Source of the DNA: Brevundimonas sp. UBA7506
GTDB taxonomy: Bacteria; Pseudomonadota; Alphaproteobacteria; Caulobacterales; Caulobacteraceae
Direction: 5' to 3'
Assembly: GCF_002479495.1 (NCBI RefSeq)
Contig: NZ_DLNQ01000015.1
Span: 73,170 to 137,169, forward strand
DNA length: 64,000 bases
The translations under genes and the position numbers were made by a program. Each line of letters starts with the position of its first letter. The first letter of the stretch is position 1. Of this stretch, positions 9,170 through 16,956 are shown in pieces. Below the pieces are notes generated by a model, which was not told the DNA's origin, searched no databases, and saw only the letters and a program-made list of their open reading frames with translations.

Positions 9170-10246
9170 TCAGGCCGCCTTTGAACAACCGCCGGGGCAG
9201 GCTTTCAAGTGGGCGCATGGTCCACCCCTGGACGCGCCCTGCGGCGCTGTGCCCGAGGTTTCCAGCGCCGCCTCGACGGCCTGGGCCAGGGCGGCGATGA
9301 AGGCGGGCTCCACCCCCACGGCCGGCGCCCGCAGATAGGGGGCGCAACCGACCTGTTCGGCCAGTTCGGCGTATTCGTGATCCAGTTCGACCAGGGTCTC
9401 GATATGCTCAGACACGAAGGCGATGGGCACGACCACGGCGCCGACGCCGTCCCGGCCCGCCTGTTCAATGGCCTCAGGCGTCGACGGGCCCAGCCATTTC
9501 AGCGGCCCGACCCGGCTCTGATAGCAGATGGCCCAGTCGCTCAGCCCCATGCGGGCGACGACGGCGGCCACGGTGGCCTCAACCTGGGCCTGGTAGGGAT
9601 CGCCGGCCGCGACCAGCTTCTCCGGGATGCCGTGGGCCGAGAACAGCACGCGGACCGGCCGGCCTTCGGCCTTGTCCATGGTCTCGCGGATCAGGCGGAC
9701 CTGGGCCTCGATCAGACCCTCGGCGTCCGGATAACAGCAGACGGCGTGGACCTCGCCCGGCCCCTTGTAGGCCTCGCGCCAGGCCTTCAGCGACGAGGCC
9801 GTCGTGGTGGTCGAGAACTGCGGATAGAGGGGCAGAAGCACCACATGGTCGGGCTGAAACTCCGCCACCGCCTTGGCCGTATCCTCGGTGAAGGGGTGCC
9901 AGTAGCGCATGGCGATGAAGACCTCGGTCTCGTCCCCCGGCGCCGCGTCGGCCAGGGCCTCGGACAGGGCCGACGCCTGTTTCAGCGTCTCGGGCAGCAG
10001 GGGCGAGCCGCCGCCCATCCGGGCGTAGTTGGCTTGGGCCGACTTTTCGCGCCGCGACGAGATCAAGTGCGCAAGAGGCGTGCGGACGATGCCCGGCAAA
10101 CCGATGATGGCCGGATCGTTGAATAGGTTGAACAGGAAGGGTTTGACCGCGTCAGGCCCGTCCGGTCCGCCGAGATTGGTCAGGACGACGGCCACGCGCC
10201 GGTTCGGACGACGGGTCTCGGCGGTCATGGTCCCAGACATGATCAT
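9170..10246 (-). CDS. hemH: ferrochelatase HemH
   Basis: Ferrochelatase inserts Fe2+ into protoporphyrin IX at the inner membrane. I chose the ATG at 10246 because it overlaps the hemE stop as ATGA; alternatives are 10240 and 10228, while the frame continues unproductively to 10501. The product of about 358 residues starts the family fold at VAVVLTNLGGPD and contains the active-site region VLFSAHGIPE. The C-terminus is cysteine-rich (CAHLKACPGGC). Ferrochelatases with a [2Fe-2S] cluster have been reported from Caulobacter, and this tail could supply ligands. Confidence 0.95.
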   Translation of the reverse strand: MIMSGTMTAETRRPNRRVAVVLTNLGGPDGPDAVKPFLFNLFNDPAIIGLPGIVRTPLAHLISSRREKSAQANYARMGGGSPLLPETLKQASALSEALADAAPGDETEVFIAMRYWHPFTEDTAKAVAEFQPDHVVLLPLYPQFSTTTTASSLKAWREAYKGPGEVHAVCCYPDAEGLIEAQVRLIRETMDKAEGRPVRVLFSAHGIPEKLVAAGDPYQAQVEATVAAVVARMGLSDWAICYQSRVGPLKWLGPSTPEAIEQAGRDGVGAVVVPIAFVSEHIETLVELDHEYAELAEQVGCAPYLRAPAVGVEPAFIAALAQAVEAALETSGTAPQGASRGGPCAHLKACPGGCSKAA

Positions 10247-11277
10247 TGGGCTCCGATCCGACGCAGGACCTGCTCGACATGGGCGATCGGCACGTCCGGC
10301 AGGATGCCGTGACCCAGGTTGAAGATCCACGGACCCTGGCCCCAGGCCTCGAGCAGTTGATCGACGCGGCGATCCAGAGCCGGGCCGCCGGCGCGCAGCA
10401 AGAGGGGATCGAGCGCGCCCTGGATGGGCTTGATGGCCTGGACGCGTTTGCCGACTTCCAGAGGACAGGCAGTGTCCAGCGCCACGGCCTGAACGTCGCA
10501 CTCCGCCGCATAACGCTCCGCAAGCGCCGCAGAGCCTCTTGGGAAGCCGATGAGCGGCACAGTGACCCCCAGGGCCCGGGCGCGGGCCACGAGCGCCTGG
10601 TGAGGCTTCAGGACCAGACTTTCGAACAGATCGTCGGGCAGGCCCTCGGCCCAGCTCTCGAAGATCTTCAGCACCTGGGCGCCCGCGTCCTGCTGCATCT
10701 TCAGATAGTGGGCGGTGGCTTCGACCAGAACCTCCAGAAGCGCCTCGACCTTTTCCGGTTCGGCGTAGGCGTAGGTCCGGGCCGCAGCGCGCTCGCCCTT
10801 CATGATGGTGCGGGCCTCGCCGTCCAGCATATAGGTGGCCACGGTCCAGGGCGCGCCGGCGAACCCGATCAGGGCCTTTGACGGATCCAGTTCAGCGCGC
10901 ACCAGGCTGAGGGTCTGGCCCACTGACTTCAGGGCCTCCCCCGCCCCGGAGGCCAGCTCCCGCATCTGTTCCACCGACGGCAGGGCGCCCAGGCGCGGAC
11001 CTTCGCCAGCCTCGAACCAAACCTTTTGTCCCAGGGCGCCGGGGATCAGCAGGATGTCGGCGAAGACGATGGCCGCATCGAAGCCGAACCGGCGCATGGG
11101 CTGAAGCGTCGCCTCGGCCGCCATCTCCGGGTTCATGCAGAAGGCGATGAAGTCCGGCGCCTTGGCGCGCAGCTCGCGGTACTCCGGCAGGTAGCGCCCG
11201 GCCTGACGCATGAACCACACGGGCGGACGGGTCGTAGTCTGGCCCTGGAGAGCCTGGATCAGAAGAGGAGTGCTCAT
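10243..11277 (-). CDS. hemE: uroporphyrinogen decarboxylase HemE
   Basis: HemE decarboxylates uroporphyrinogen III to coproporphyrinogen III in the cytosol. With ATG at 11277 the protein is 344 residues. The substrate-binding signature PPVWFMRQAGRYLPEY follows the N-terminus, and GFAGAPWTVATYMLDG lies centrally, both diagnostic of the family. An upstream in-frame ATG at 11313 would add 12 unconserved residues. The gene borders the presumed origin, as in Caulobacter, and its promoter must lie in or next to the AT-rich part of that region. Confidence 0.96.
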   Translation of the reverse strand: MSTPLLIQALQGQTTTRPPVWFMRQAGRYLPEYRELRAKAPDFIAFCMNPEMAAEATLQPMRRFGFDAAIVFADILLIPGALGQKVWFEAGEGPRLGALPSVEQMRELASGAGEALKSVGQTLSLVRAELDPSKALIGFAGAPWTVATYMLDGEARTIMKGERAAARTYAYAEPEKVEALLEVLVEATAHYLKMQQDAGAQVLKIFESWAEGLPDDLFESLVLKPHQALVARARALGVTVPLIGFPRGSAALAERYAAECDVQAVALDTACPLEVGKRVQAIKPIQGALDPLLLRAGGPALDRRVDQLLEAWGQGPWIFNLGHGILPDVPIAHVEQVLRRIGAQ

Positions 11278-11798
11278 ACCTTGGGCTTTAGGATGCACAC
11301 CCCCAAGCCTCAATCCCTATTCAAGAATAAGAATTGATAGAAAATTGGAGGATGGAAGCAGGGCGCTGAACTGCGTGGATAGAATTCGGATTCCCCCTCG
11401 ATCGACAGGTTTCTCCCCGTTTTCGAAAGAACGAATCCCGGGGAGGGCCCGATGGGGTGTTCATAGCGGGGATAACCCGCTTCAGGCCCGGTATGACGGG
11501 AGTCCGATCTGGGCGCCGTTGTGGGAAAGGCGCCGGGCGCCAAATTTGGACAAGGCGCCTTATCCCCTGGTGAGGATAGAAATTCGGCGCCTGTATGAAC
11601 GACTCCAGGCGCCGTTTCGCGATCGGCGCCCGCGATCCCCGCTCGCGACCGGCGTTGGAGCTTGCTAGAGGATTCGGCGCCCAATCGGCGCCCTGTCGGC
11701 GCCCAGGCGATGTCGAACGGCGCCCCGGCTTTTGCACAGGCTTCGGGGACAGAGTCCGACGCGATCCGGGCGCGAAGGATGAGGAGACGATCAGAGCC
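11278..11798. other. presumed chromosomal replication origin (Cori-like), hemE-ppsR intergenic region
   Basis: This 521-bp non-coding gap lies between divergent hemE and ppsR, the exact context of Cori in Caulobacter. A 38-bp tract at 11311-11348 is about 70 percent A+T and could be the unwinding element. DnaA-box-like sites are TTATCCCCG (minus, 11467-11475), TTATCCCCT (plus, 11560-11568), CTATCCACG (minus, 11374-11382) and CTATCCTCA (minus, 11571-11579); none is a perfect TTATCCACA. Six GANTC sites and eleven GGCGCC palindromes are present. I see no TTAA tetranucleotide, so the Caulobacter CtrA consensus (TTAA-N7-TTAA) is absent. Genes on both sides read away from it. DnaA binding itself is not shown. 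Confidence 0.8.
11512..11724. repeat. array of eleven GGCGCC palindromes inside the presumed origin
   Basis: GGCGCC begins at 11512, 11529, 11536, 11554, 11586, 11608, 11625, 11676, 11687, 11698 and 11719. Five of the last seven copies are preceded by TC (TCGGCGCC), giving an iteron-like appearance. Several spacings are close to whole helical turns (11, 11, 21, 22 and 32 bp). Confidence 0.7.
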
Positions 11799-12662
11799 AT
11801 GAGCCCCGCCCGCCCGTCGCCGCGCCTCGCCACCTATTTCCATGTCCATCTGGTCTCGGATTCCACCGGCGAGACCCTGAACGCCATGGCCAAGGCCGTG
11901 ATCGCCCGGTTCGACGGCGTCATTCCCATCGAACACATCTACGCCCTGGTTCGCTCGTCCAAGCAGATGGAGCGGGTGCTGGAGGAAGTCGCCGGGGCGC
12001 CCGGCGTGGTGCTGCACACCCTGGTCGACCGCGAACTGCGCGAACAGCTGGAAGAAGGCTGTCGTCGCCTGCAGACGCCGCAGATCGGGGCCCTGGATCC
12101 CCTGGTCGGCGCCCTGTCGGGCTATCTGGGAACGAACATCTCGACCCGCGTCGGGGCCCAGCACGCCCTGGACCACGGCTATTTCAACCGCATCGGCGCC
12201 CTGGATTTCGCCATCGCCCACGACGACGGCCAGGGCACGCTGGAACAGCTGGAGCACGCTGACGTGGTTCTGTGCGGCGTCAGTCGGACCTCCAAGACTC
12301 CGACCTGCATCTATCTGGCCAATCGGGGCATCCGCGCCGCCAATGTGCCTCTGGTTCCGGGTCAGGAAGACGGCGAGCGACTAACAAGGTTGAAGAACCC
12401 CCTGGTCATCGGCCTGACCGTGTCGCCGGATCGACTGGTTCAGATCCGCCGCAACCGACTGGAGGGGCTGAACGCCCACCACGCCTCCGACTATGTCGAT
12501 CATGACGCCGTGCGCGAGGAAACGGTCAAGGCGCGGCGCGCCTTTGAACGGCGCGGCTGGCCGACCATCGACGTGACCCGCCGCTCGGTCGAGGAGACCG
12601 CCGCGGCCATCATCAACCTTCTGAGCGAGCGGCGGACGCGCCGCGTGGGGACTGCCTGGTGA
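11799..12662 (+). CDS. pyruvate, water dikinase / pyruvate, phosphate dikinase regulatory protein (DUF299)
   Basis: This family is a bifunctional ADP/Pi-dependent kinase-phosphorylase that switches PEP synthase or pyruvate phosphate dikinase off and on by threonine phosphorylation. The 287-residue protein has the family start YFHVHLVSDSTGETLNAMAK and the P-loop-like GVSRTSKTP at residues 160-168. The frame is open back to 11595, but that stretch is the GGCGCC-rich origin DNA, so ATG 11799 is chosen. It is the first gene right of the origin, equivalent to the DUF299 gene beside Cori. Its stop overlaps the maf start (GTGA). Confidence 0.93.
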   Translation: MSPARPSPRLATYFHVHLVSDSTGETLNAMAKAVIARFDGVIPIEHIYALVRSSKQMERVLEEVAGAPGVVLHTLVDRELREQLEEGCRRLQTPQIGALDPLVGALSGYLGTNISTRVGAQHALDHGYFNRIGALDFAIAHDDGQGTLEQLEHADVVLCGVSRTSKTPTCIYLANRGIRAANVPLVPGQEDGERLTRLKNPLVIGLTVSPDRLVQIRRNRLEGLNAHHASDYVDHDAVREETVKARRAFERRGWPTIDVTRRSVEETAAAIINLLSERRTRRVGTAW

Positions 12663-13255
12663 ACAACGACGGCGAACGGCTGATCCTGGCCTCCAAGAGC
12701 GCGGCGCGACGCGCGGTCCTGACCGAGGCGGGCGTGCCCTTTACGGTTCAGGTGGCCGATGTGGACGAGGAGGCGCTGAAGACGCCGGGCGTCGATCCGG
12801 TCGCCCTGGCGGTCGAACTGGCCCGCGCCAAGGCCCTCGCCGTGTCGCGCCACGACGCCGACGCCTGGGTTCTGGGCGCCGATCAGACCCTGGCCTTCGA
12901 CGGCGGACTGGTCTCCAAGGCGCCGACGCTGGCGGCGGCGCGCGAGCGCCTGATCGCCATGCGCGGGCGCACCCACCAACTGCATTCCGGCGCGGCCCTG
13001 GCCCGCAACGGTCAGGTGGTCTGGTCGGGCGTGGACACGGTCGAGATGAGGATGCGCGACTTTTCCGACATCTTCCTCGACGCCTATCTGGCCGCGGAGG
13101 GCGAGGCCCTGCTGGCCTGCGTCGGCTCTTACCGGCTGGAGGGCCTGGGCTCGCAGTTGTTCGAGGCGGTCGAGGGCGACTATTTCACCGTCCTGGGCCT
13201 GCCGCTATGGCCGGTTCTGGCCGAACTGCGACGCGCCGGAGTGATCGTCTCGTGA
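12659..13255 (+). CDS. Maf family nucleotide pyrophosphatase
   Basis: Maf proteins hydrolyse non-canonical nucleoside triphosphates such as m7GTP or dTTP/UTP to monophosphates. The 198-residue product begins LILASKSAARRAVL, a variant of the family LASxSPRR box, and has LGADQTLAF with the catalytic aspartate and a C-terminal YRLEGLGSQLFEAVEGDYFTV segment. It starts at GTG, overlapping the ppsR stop as GTGA, and its own stop overlaps the aroE start in the same way. It is the second gene of a translationally coupled chain that ends at coaE. Confidence 0.92.
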   Translation: MNNDGERLILASKSAARRAVLTEAGVPFTVQVADVDEEALKTPGVDPVALAVELARAKALAVSRHDADAWVLGADQTLAFDGGLVSKAPTLAAARERLIAMRGRTHQLHSGAALARNGQVVWSGVDTVEMRMRDFSDIFLDAYLAAEGEALLACVGSYRLEGLGSQLFEAVEGDYFTVLGLPLWPVLAELRRAGVIVS

Positions 13256-14094
13256 GCCCCTCCCCTTCCCGCTCGAACCGCATCACCGGCGCCGCCATGC
13301 TGGCGGGCATCGCCGGCCAGCCGGTGGCCCATTCGCTCAGTCCGGTGATCCACAACGCCTGGCTGGAGGCCGGCGATATCGACGGCGCCTATATGCCGTT
13401 CGCGCCGAAAGACGCCGCCGGATTCGACGCCCTGGTCGCCGCCGGGCGCGCCGGTCTGGTGCAGGGGCTGAATGTCACCGCCCCCTTCAAGGAACAGGCC
13501 TTCGCCCTGGCGGATGAAGCCAGCAAGGCGGCCCGGGCGACCGGTTCGGCAAACATCCTGGTCTTCGACAATGGCCATGTTCGCGCCGACAGCTCGGACG
13601 GCGTCGGCGTCCTCTACGCCCTGGCCGAGCAGGCGCCGGGCCTGAACCTGAAAGACGCCGTCGTGGTCATGCTGGGCGCCGGGGGCGCCGCCCGCGCCGG
13701 CGCGGGCGCCCTGGTCGAGGCCGGGGCGAGCATCCGCATCCTCAACCGTTCGCGCGACCGCGCCGAGGCTCTGGCCGCCGATCTTGGGGCCTCGGTGAGC
13801 GTGGCCGACGAGACCGCTCTGGCCACCGCCGATCTGGTCATCAACGCCCTCAGCGTTCAGCCGAGCATCGACCTGTCGGTGCTGAAGCCGACCGCCGTGG
13901 TCATGGACATGACCTACAAGCCCGTCGTCACCGACTTCCTAGCGGCGGCGCGAGCGCGCGGGCTGACCACGGTGGACGGTCTGGCCATGCTGATCGGTCA
14001 GGCGACGCCCTCTTTCACCGCCCTGTTCCGGCGCCCGCCGCCGTCGCTTGATCTGCGCGCCTTGCTGCTGGCCCATCTGGGAGAGGCCGCGTGA
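13252..14094 (+). CDS. aroE: shikimate dehydrogenase AroE
   Basis: AroE reduces 3-dehydroshikimate with NADPH in aromatic amino acid synthesis. Starting at the GTG that overlaps the maf stop, the product is 280 residues. Visible motifs are the substrate-binding [11 protein letters not shown], the catalytic lysine region [10 protein letters not shown], the nucleotide-binding [10 protein letters not shown] and the terminal domain MTYKP. The frame runs back to 13207, but that part overlaps maf and is not family-like. The coaE GTG overlaps its stop. Confidence 0.95.
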   Translation: MSPSPSRSNRITGAAMLAGIAGQPVAHSLSPVIHNAWLEAGDIDGAYMPFAPKDAAGFDALVAAGRAGLVQGLNVTAPFKEQAFALADEASKAARATGSANILVFDNGHVRADSSDGVGVLYALAEQAPGLNLKDAVVVMLGAGGAARAGAGALVEAGASIRILNRSRDRAEALAADLGASVSVADETALATADLVINALSVQPSIDLSVLKPTAVVMDMTYKPVVTDFLAAARARGLTTVDGLAMLIGQATPSFTALFRRPPPSLDLRALLLAHLGEAA

Positions 14095-14705
14095 TCATCC
14101 TCGGCCTGACCGGCTCGATCGGCATGGGCAAGTCGACCACGGGGCGGATGTTCGCCGACGAAGGCGCCCTGCTGTGGGACGCCGACGCCGCCGTCCATCG
14201 CCTCTATGCGCGCGGCGGGGCGGCGGTCGAGCCCCTGGGTCAGGCCTTCCCCGGCGTGGTCGTCGACGGCGCCGTGGACCGCGCCCGTCTGGCCGAGGCG
14301 CTGGGTCGTGACGAGACCGCCTTCAAACGTCTGGAAGCCATCGTTCATCCCCTTGTGGCCCAGGACCGGGCTCAGGATCTGGCGGCGGCGCGAGCCGAGG
14401 GCGTGCGGCTGGCCGTGCTCGACATTCCCCTGCTGTTCGAGATCGGCGGCGAGGCCTTTGTCGACGCCGTGGTCGTGGTCACCGCCGATCCTGAAGTTCA
14501 GGCGGCGCGCGTCCTGGCTCGCTCCGGCATGACCCGCGAGCGTTTCGAAGCCATCCTGTCTCGCCAGACGCCGGACGCCGAGAAACGCCGCCGCGCCGAC
14601 TTCCTGGTCGATACCGGTCGAGGTCTGGACGCGGCCCGCGAACAGGTGGCTCAAATCGTGGGGACAGTTCTTGATCCCGCGTGGACGCCTCCGCGCCGGG
14701 GCTGA
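14091..14705 (+). CDS. coaE: dephospho-CoA kinase CoaE
   Basis: CoaE phosphorylates dephospho-CoA in the last step of coenzyme A synthesis. The 204-residue protein has the P-loop [12 protein letters not shown] at residues 5-16, WDADAAVH with the conserved Asp in the nucleotide-monophosphate region, and DIPLLFE, a family hallmark. It starts at GTG, overlapping the aroE stop by GTGA. A 43-bp gap separates it from dnaQ, which is probably in the same transcript. Confidence 0.96.
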   Translation: MIILGLTGSIGMGKSTTGRMFADEGALLWDADAAVHRLYARGGAAVEPLGQAFPGVVVDGAVDRARLAEALGRDETAFKRLEAIVHPLVAQDRAQDLAAARAEGVRLAVLDIPLLFEIGGEAFVDAVVVVTADPEVQAARVLARSGMTRERFEAILSRQTPDAEKRRRADFLVDTGRGLDAAREQVAQIVGTVLDPAWTPPRRG

Positions 14706-14748
14706 GGCCGCCCTTCCGTTGCGATGCGGCTTGCCTCATTAAGGGGGC

Positions 14749-15483
14749 ATGGCCCGCGAAATCGTTCTCGACACCGAAACCACCGGCTTCGATCCCAAGA
14801 CGGGCGATCGTCTAATCGAGGTCGGCTGCATCGAGATCCACGACCTGCTGCCGACGGGGCGCACCTTCCATCGCCTGGTCAATCCCGAGCGTCTGATCCC
14901 GCCTGACGCCATCCGGGTTCACGGCATCACCGACGAACATGTCAAGGATGCGCCGAAATTCCACGAAATCGCGGCTGACCTGCTGGAGTTCATCGGCGAC
15001 GCGCCCCTGATCGCGCACAACGCCAACTTCGACCGCAACTTCATCGACTTCGAATACAGCCGCATCGGTCAGAAGCCGCCGGCCCAGGAACGCTGGATCG
15101 ATACCCTGCAGCTGGCGCAGAAGCGGTTTCCGGGCATGCCCAACTCGCTGGACGCCCTGTGCAAGCGTTTCAAGATCTCGCTGGTCGACCGCACCCTGCA
15201 CGGCGCCCTGATCGACTCCCGTCTGTTGGCCGAGGTCTATCTGGAGCTGCGCGGCGGCAAGGAGCGGGCGCTGGACCTGACCACGGCCCGCAGCCCGCAG
15301 GCGATGGCGGCGGCCGCCTCGGTCAGTTACGGCGCAAGGCCCAATCCCCTGCCCTTCCGCTCAACCGAGGCTGAGCAGGCGGCGCATCTGGCCTTCCTGA
15401 AGTCGACGCTGAAGGACCACAGCCTGTGGGCCGGCTACGGCGTGACCGTCGAGGTCGAAGCCAAGGACGAGGCGGCGGCCTAG
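14749..15483 (+). CDS. dnaQ: DNA polymerase III epsilon subunit (3'-5' proofreading exonuclease)
   Basis: DnaQ proofreads for the replicative polymerase. The 244-residue protein shows all three exonuclease motifs in order: DTETTGFD near residue 7, IAHNANFDRNF near 89, and HGALIDSRLLAEVY near 153, consistent with a DEDDh active site. The C-terminal third lacks the catalytic fold and likely holds the alpha-binding segment. A strong GC hairpin at 15505-15530 follows the stop and separates it from convergent secB. Confidence 0.96.
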   Translation: MAREIVLDTETTGFDPKTGDRLIEVGCIEIHDLLPTGRTFHRLVNPERLIPPDAIRVHGITDEHVKDAPKFHEIAADLLEFIGDAPLIAHNANFDRNFIDFEYSRIGQKPPAQERWIDTLQLAQKRFPGMPNSLDALCKRFKISLVDRTLHGALIDSRLLAEVYLELRGGKERALDLTTARSPQAMAAAASVSYGARPNPLPFRSTEAEQAAHLAFLKSTLKDHSLWAGYGVTVEVEAKDEAAA

Positions 15484-15504
15484 AGCCCCAACCTCAAACA
15501 AGAA

Positions 15505-15530
15505 AGGGGGCGCCCCTTCGAGCGCCCCCT
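15505..15530. terminator. GC-rich hairpin between convergent dnaQ and secB
   Basis: AGGGGGCGC (15505-15513) pairs perfectly with GCGCCCCCT (15522-15530) around an 8-nt loop. On the minus strand it is followed by a T-rich run, so it best serves secB, but it may act in both directions. Confidence 0.75.
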
Positions 15531-15538
15531 CCATGTTT

Positions 15539-15578
15539 CCGCTCAAGCAGCCCGTCGCTGCGCGGCGGGCGTTAGCGG
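15539..15578 (+). repeat. hairpin repeat copy 3 (at the secB 3' end)
   Basis: The core is CAAGCAGC and GCGTTAG; the outer stem is CCGCT/AGCGG and the inner stem CCCGTCGC against GCGGCGGG with one T-G pair. It lies between the dnaQ/secB terminator and the secB stop. Confidence 0.87.
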
Positions 15579-15589
15579 CCCTTCTTGTA

Positions 15590-16117
15590 TTAGGCCTGAC
15601 CGGCGTCGGCCGGACCGCTGGCGATCTGCTGCTGGCGGGCGACGTAGATGGCGGCGAAGTCGATCGGGTCGACCATGAAGGGCGGGTAGAAGCCGCCGTC
15701 CGAGGTGGCCTGGGCGATGACCTGGCGAGCGAAGGGGAAGAGGTAGCGCGGGCACTCGATCAGCAGCATGGGTTCGATGTCCTGGGGCGAGACGCCGCTC
15801 AGGGCGAACAGGCCGCCGTAGACGAGTTCCACGTGAAACACCGGGGCCTTGTCCTCGCCCGTGGCCTTGACCGACAGCTTGAGGTCCAGCTCGAACAGGC
15901 CGTCCGGGCGACCGGCGGCGTTCATTTCCACGCCCATGTCGATGGCGGGCTTGCCCTCGATGCGCAGGCTGTCGGGCGCGCGCGGATTTTCGAAGGACAG
16001 GTCGCGGACGTATTGCGCCAGGATGCGGAAGCCGGGACCGGCGGGCTGGCCCTGGCCTTCCATCGGCTCGGTCTGGCCGTTGGCGGCGGTGTCGGCGGGG
16101 GCGGTGGCGTCGGTCAT
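15590..16117 (-). CDS. secB: protein-export chaperone SecB
   Basis: SecB is a cytosolic tetrameric chaperone that holds preproteins unfolded and passes them to SecA. The 175-residue product has an Ala/Thr/Pro-rich disordered N-terminus of about 25 residues, then the family core [19 protein letters not shown] and [14 protein letters not shown], which includes the conserved region before the last helix. A degenerate parS (15825-15840) lies inside the coding sequence. secB is the only minus-strand gene between the origin and 18.5 kb. Confidence 0.96.
   Translation of the reverse strand: MTDATAPADTAANGQTEPMEGQGQPAGPGFRILAQYVRDLSFENPRAPDSLRIEGKPAIDMGVEMNAAGRPDGLFELDLKLSVKATGEDKAPVFHVELVYGGLFALSGVSPQDIEPMLLIECPRYLFPFARQVIAQATSDGGFYPPFMVDPIDFAAIYVARQQQIASGPADAGQA
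15825..15840. promoter_or_regulatory. degenerate parS-like site inside secB
   Basis: AGTTCCACGTGAAACA has two mismatches to parS consensus, both in the left half. It lies on the other side of the origin, about 4 kb from it. Confidence 0.45.
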
Positions 16118-16335
16118 GAAGGTAAGCCGTCAGTCTGAAATCGTGGGACGCCGGACCGCTCCGGGCCCGGGGTGAAGGGCCCGCGACTACCACGGCGAGG
16201 CTATTGGCCGCAACGGCGAGACCGGCGTTCCGGACGCCGCCTGCCTTGCGCCCGGCGGGATCGCCCCCTAATCCTCACAGCAACAGATGCGCGCCCCTCG
16301 CCCCCTGATGGGCGCGCGCCAATCAGGTGAAGCCC

Positions 16336-16956
16336 GTGCCCGTCCAATTCCAGATCGTCATGTTCGCCATCGTCGCCGCGGTGCTGCTGTTCATGCTCTA
16401 CAACGTCCTGGGCAAGAAGGTCGGGCGTCAGCCGCAGGAAGACGCCCGCCTGCCTCAGGCCTTGCCCGTGGGCGGCCCCGCGCCGACACCGGCCACGCCG
16501 GGACTGGACGCCGCGACCGCCGCCGCCGTGGCGGGACTGAAGGCGCGCGACCCGGCCTTCGACCCGGCCCGCTTCATCGAGGGCGCGCGTCAGGCCTATG
16601 AGACCATCGTGCGCGGCTACGCCTCGGGCGACCGCGAGGCCCTGCGCCCCCTGCTGACCCCCTCGGTCATGACCTCGTTCGAGGCCGGCATCGCCGCCCG
16701 TGAAGCGCGCGGCGAGCGCGAGCAGGCCGAGTTCCTGCATCCGCCCCGCGCCGATCTGGAGCTGGCCACGGTCAAGGACGACCGCGCCGTCGCCAAGGTC
16801 CGCTTCCTGGCCGAGATGCGCAGCGTCGTGACCCCCGCCCAGGGCGAGGCGACGACCGACGAGCGCCGCACCGCCGAACTGTGGACCTTCGAGCGCGCCC
16901 TGGGCGCCGCCGATCCCAACTGGGCCCTGGCCCGCGTCGAGCCGGCCAACGCCTGA
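16336..16956 (+). CDS. Tim44/TimA family putative adaptor protein
   Basis: This is a membrane-anchored protein with a single N-terminal transmembrane helix (about residues 5-23) followed by a linker rich in Pro and Ala and a C-terminal Tim44-like NTF2-fold domain (FDPARFIEGARQAYETIV onwards). I chose GTG 16336 because AGGTGA lies 5 nt upstream; an earlier GTG at 16327 is inside that Shine-Dalgarno sequence. The stop overlaps the mltA start as TGATG. The order secB|timA-mltA is common in Alphaproteobacteria and suggests an envelope-biogenesis role, but the exact function is not established here. Confidence 0.85.
   Translation: MPVQFQIVMFAIVAAVLLFMLYNVLGKKVGRQPQEDARLPQALPVGGPAPTPATPGLDAATAAAVAGLKARDPAFDPARFIEGARQAYETIVRGYASGDREALRPLLTPSVMTSFEAGIAAREARGEREQAEFLHPPRADLELATVKDDRAVAKVRFLAEMRSVVTPAQGEATTDERRTAELWTFERALGAADPNWALARVEPANA

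Noticed and set aside
11595..11798. N-terminal extension of ppsR into the GGCGCC array
   Set aside because: The added 68 residues are unlike the family, whose fold begins right after ATG 11799; the DNA has origin features.
11310..12257. Minus-strand open frame running from ppsR into the origin
   Set aside because: It is antisense to ppsR over most of its length and its remainder is origin DNA; no family resemblance.
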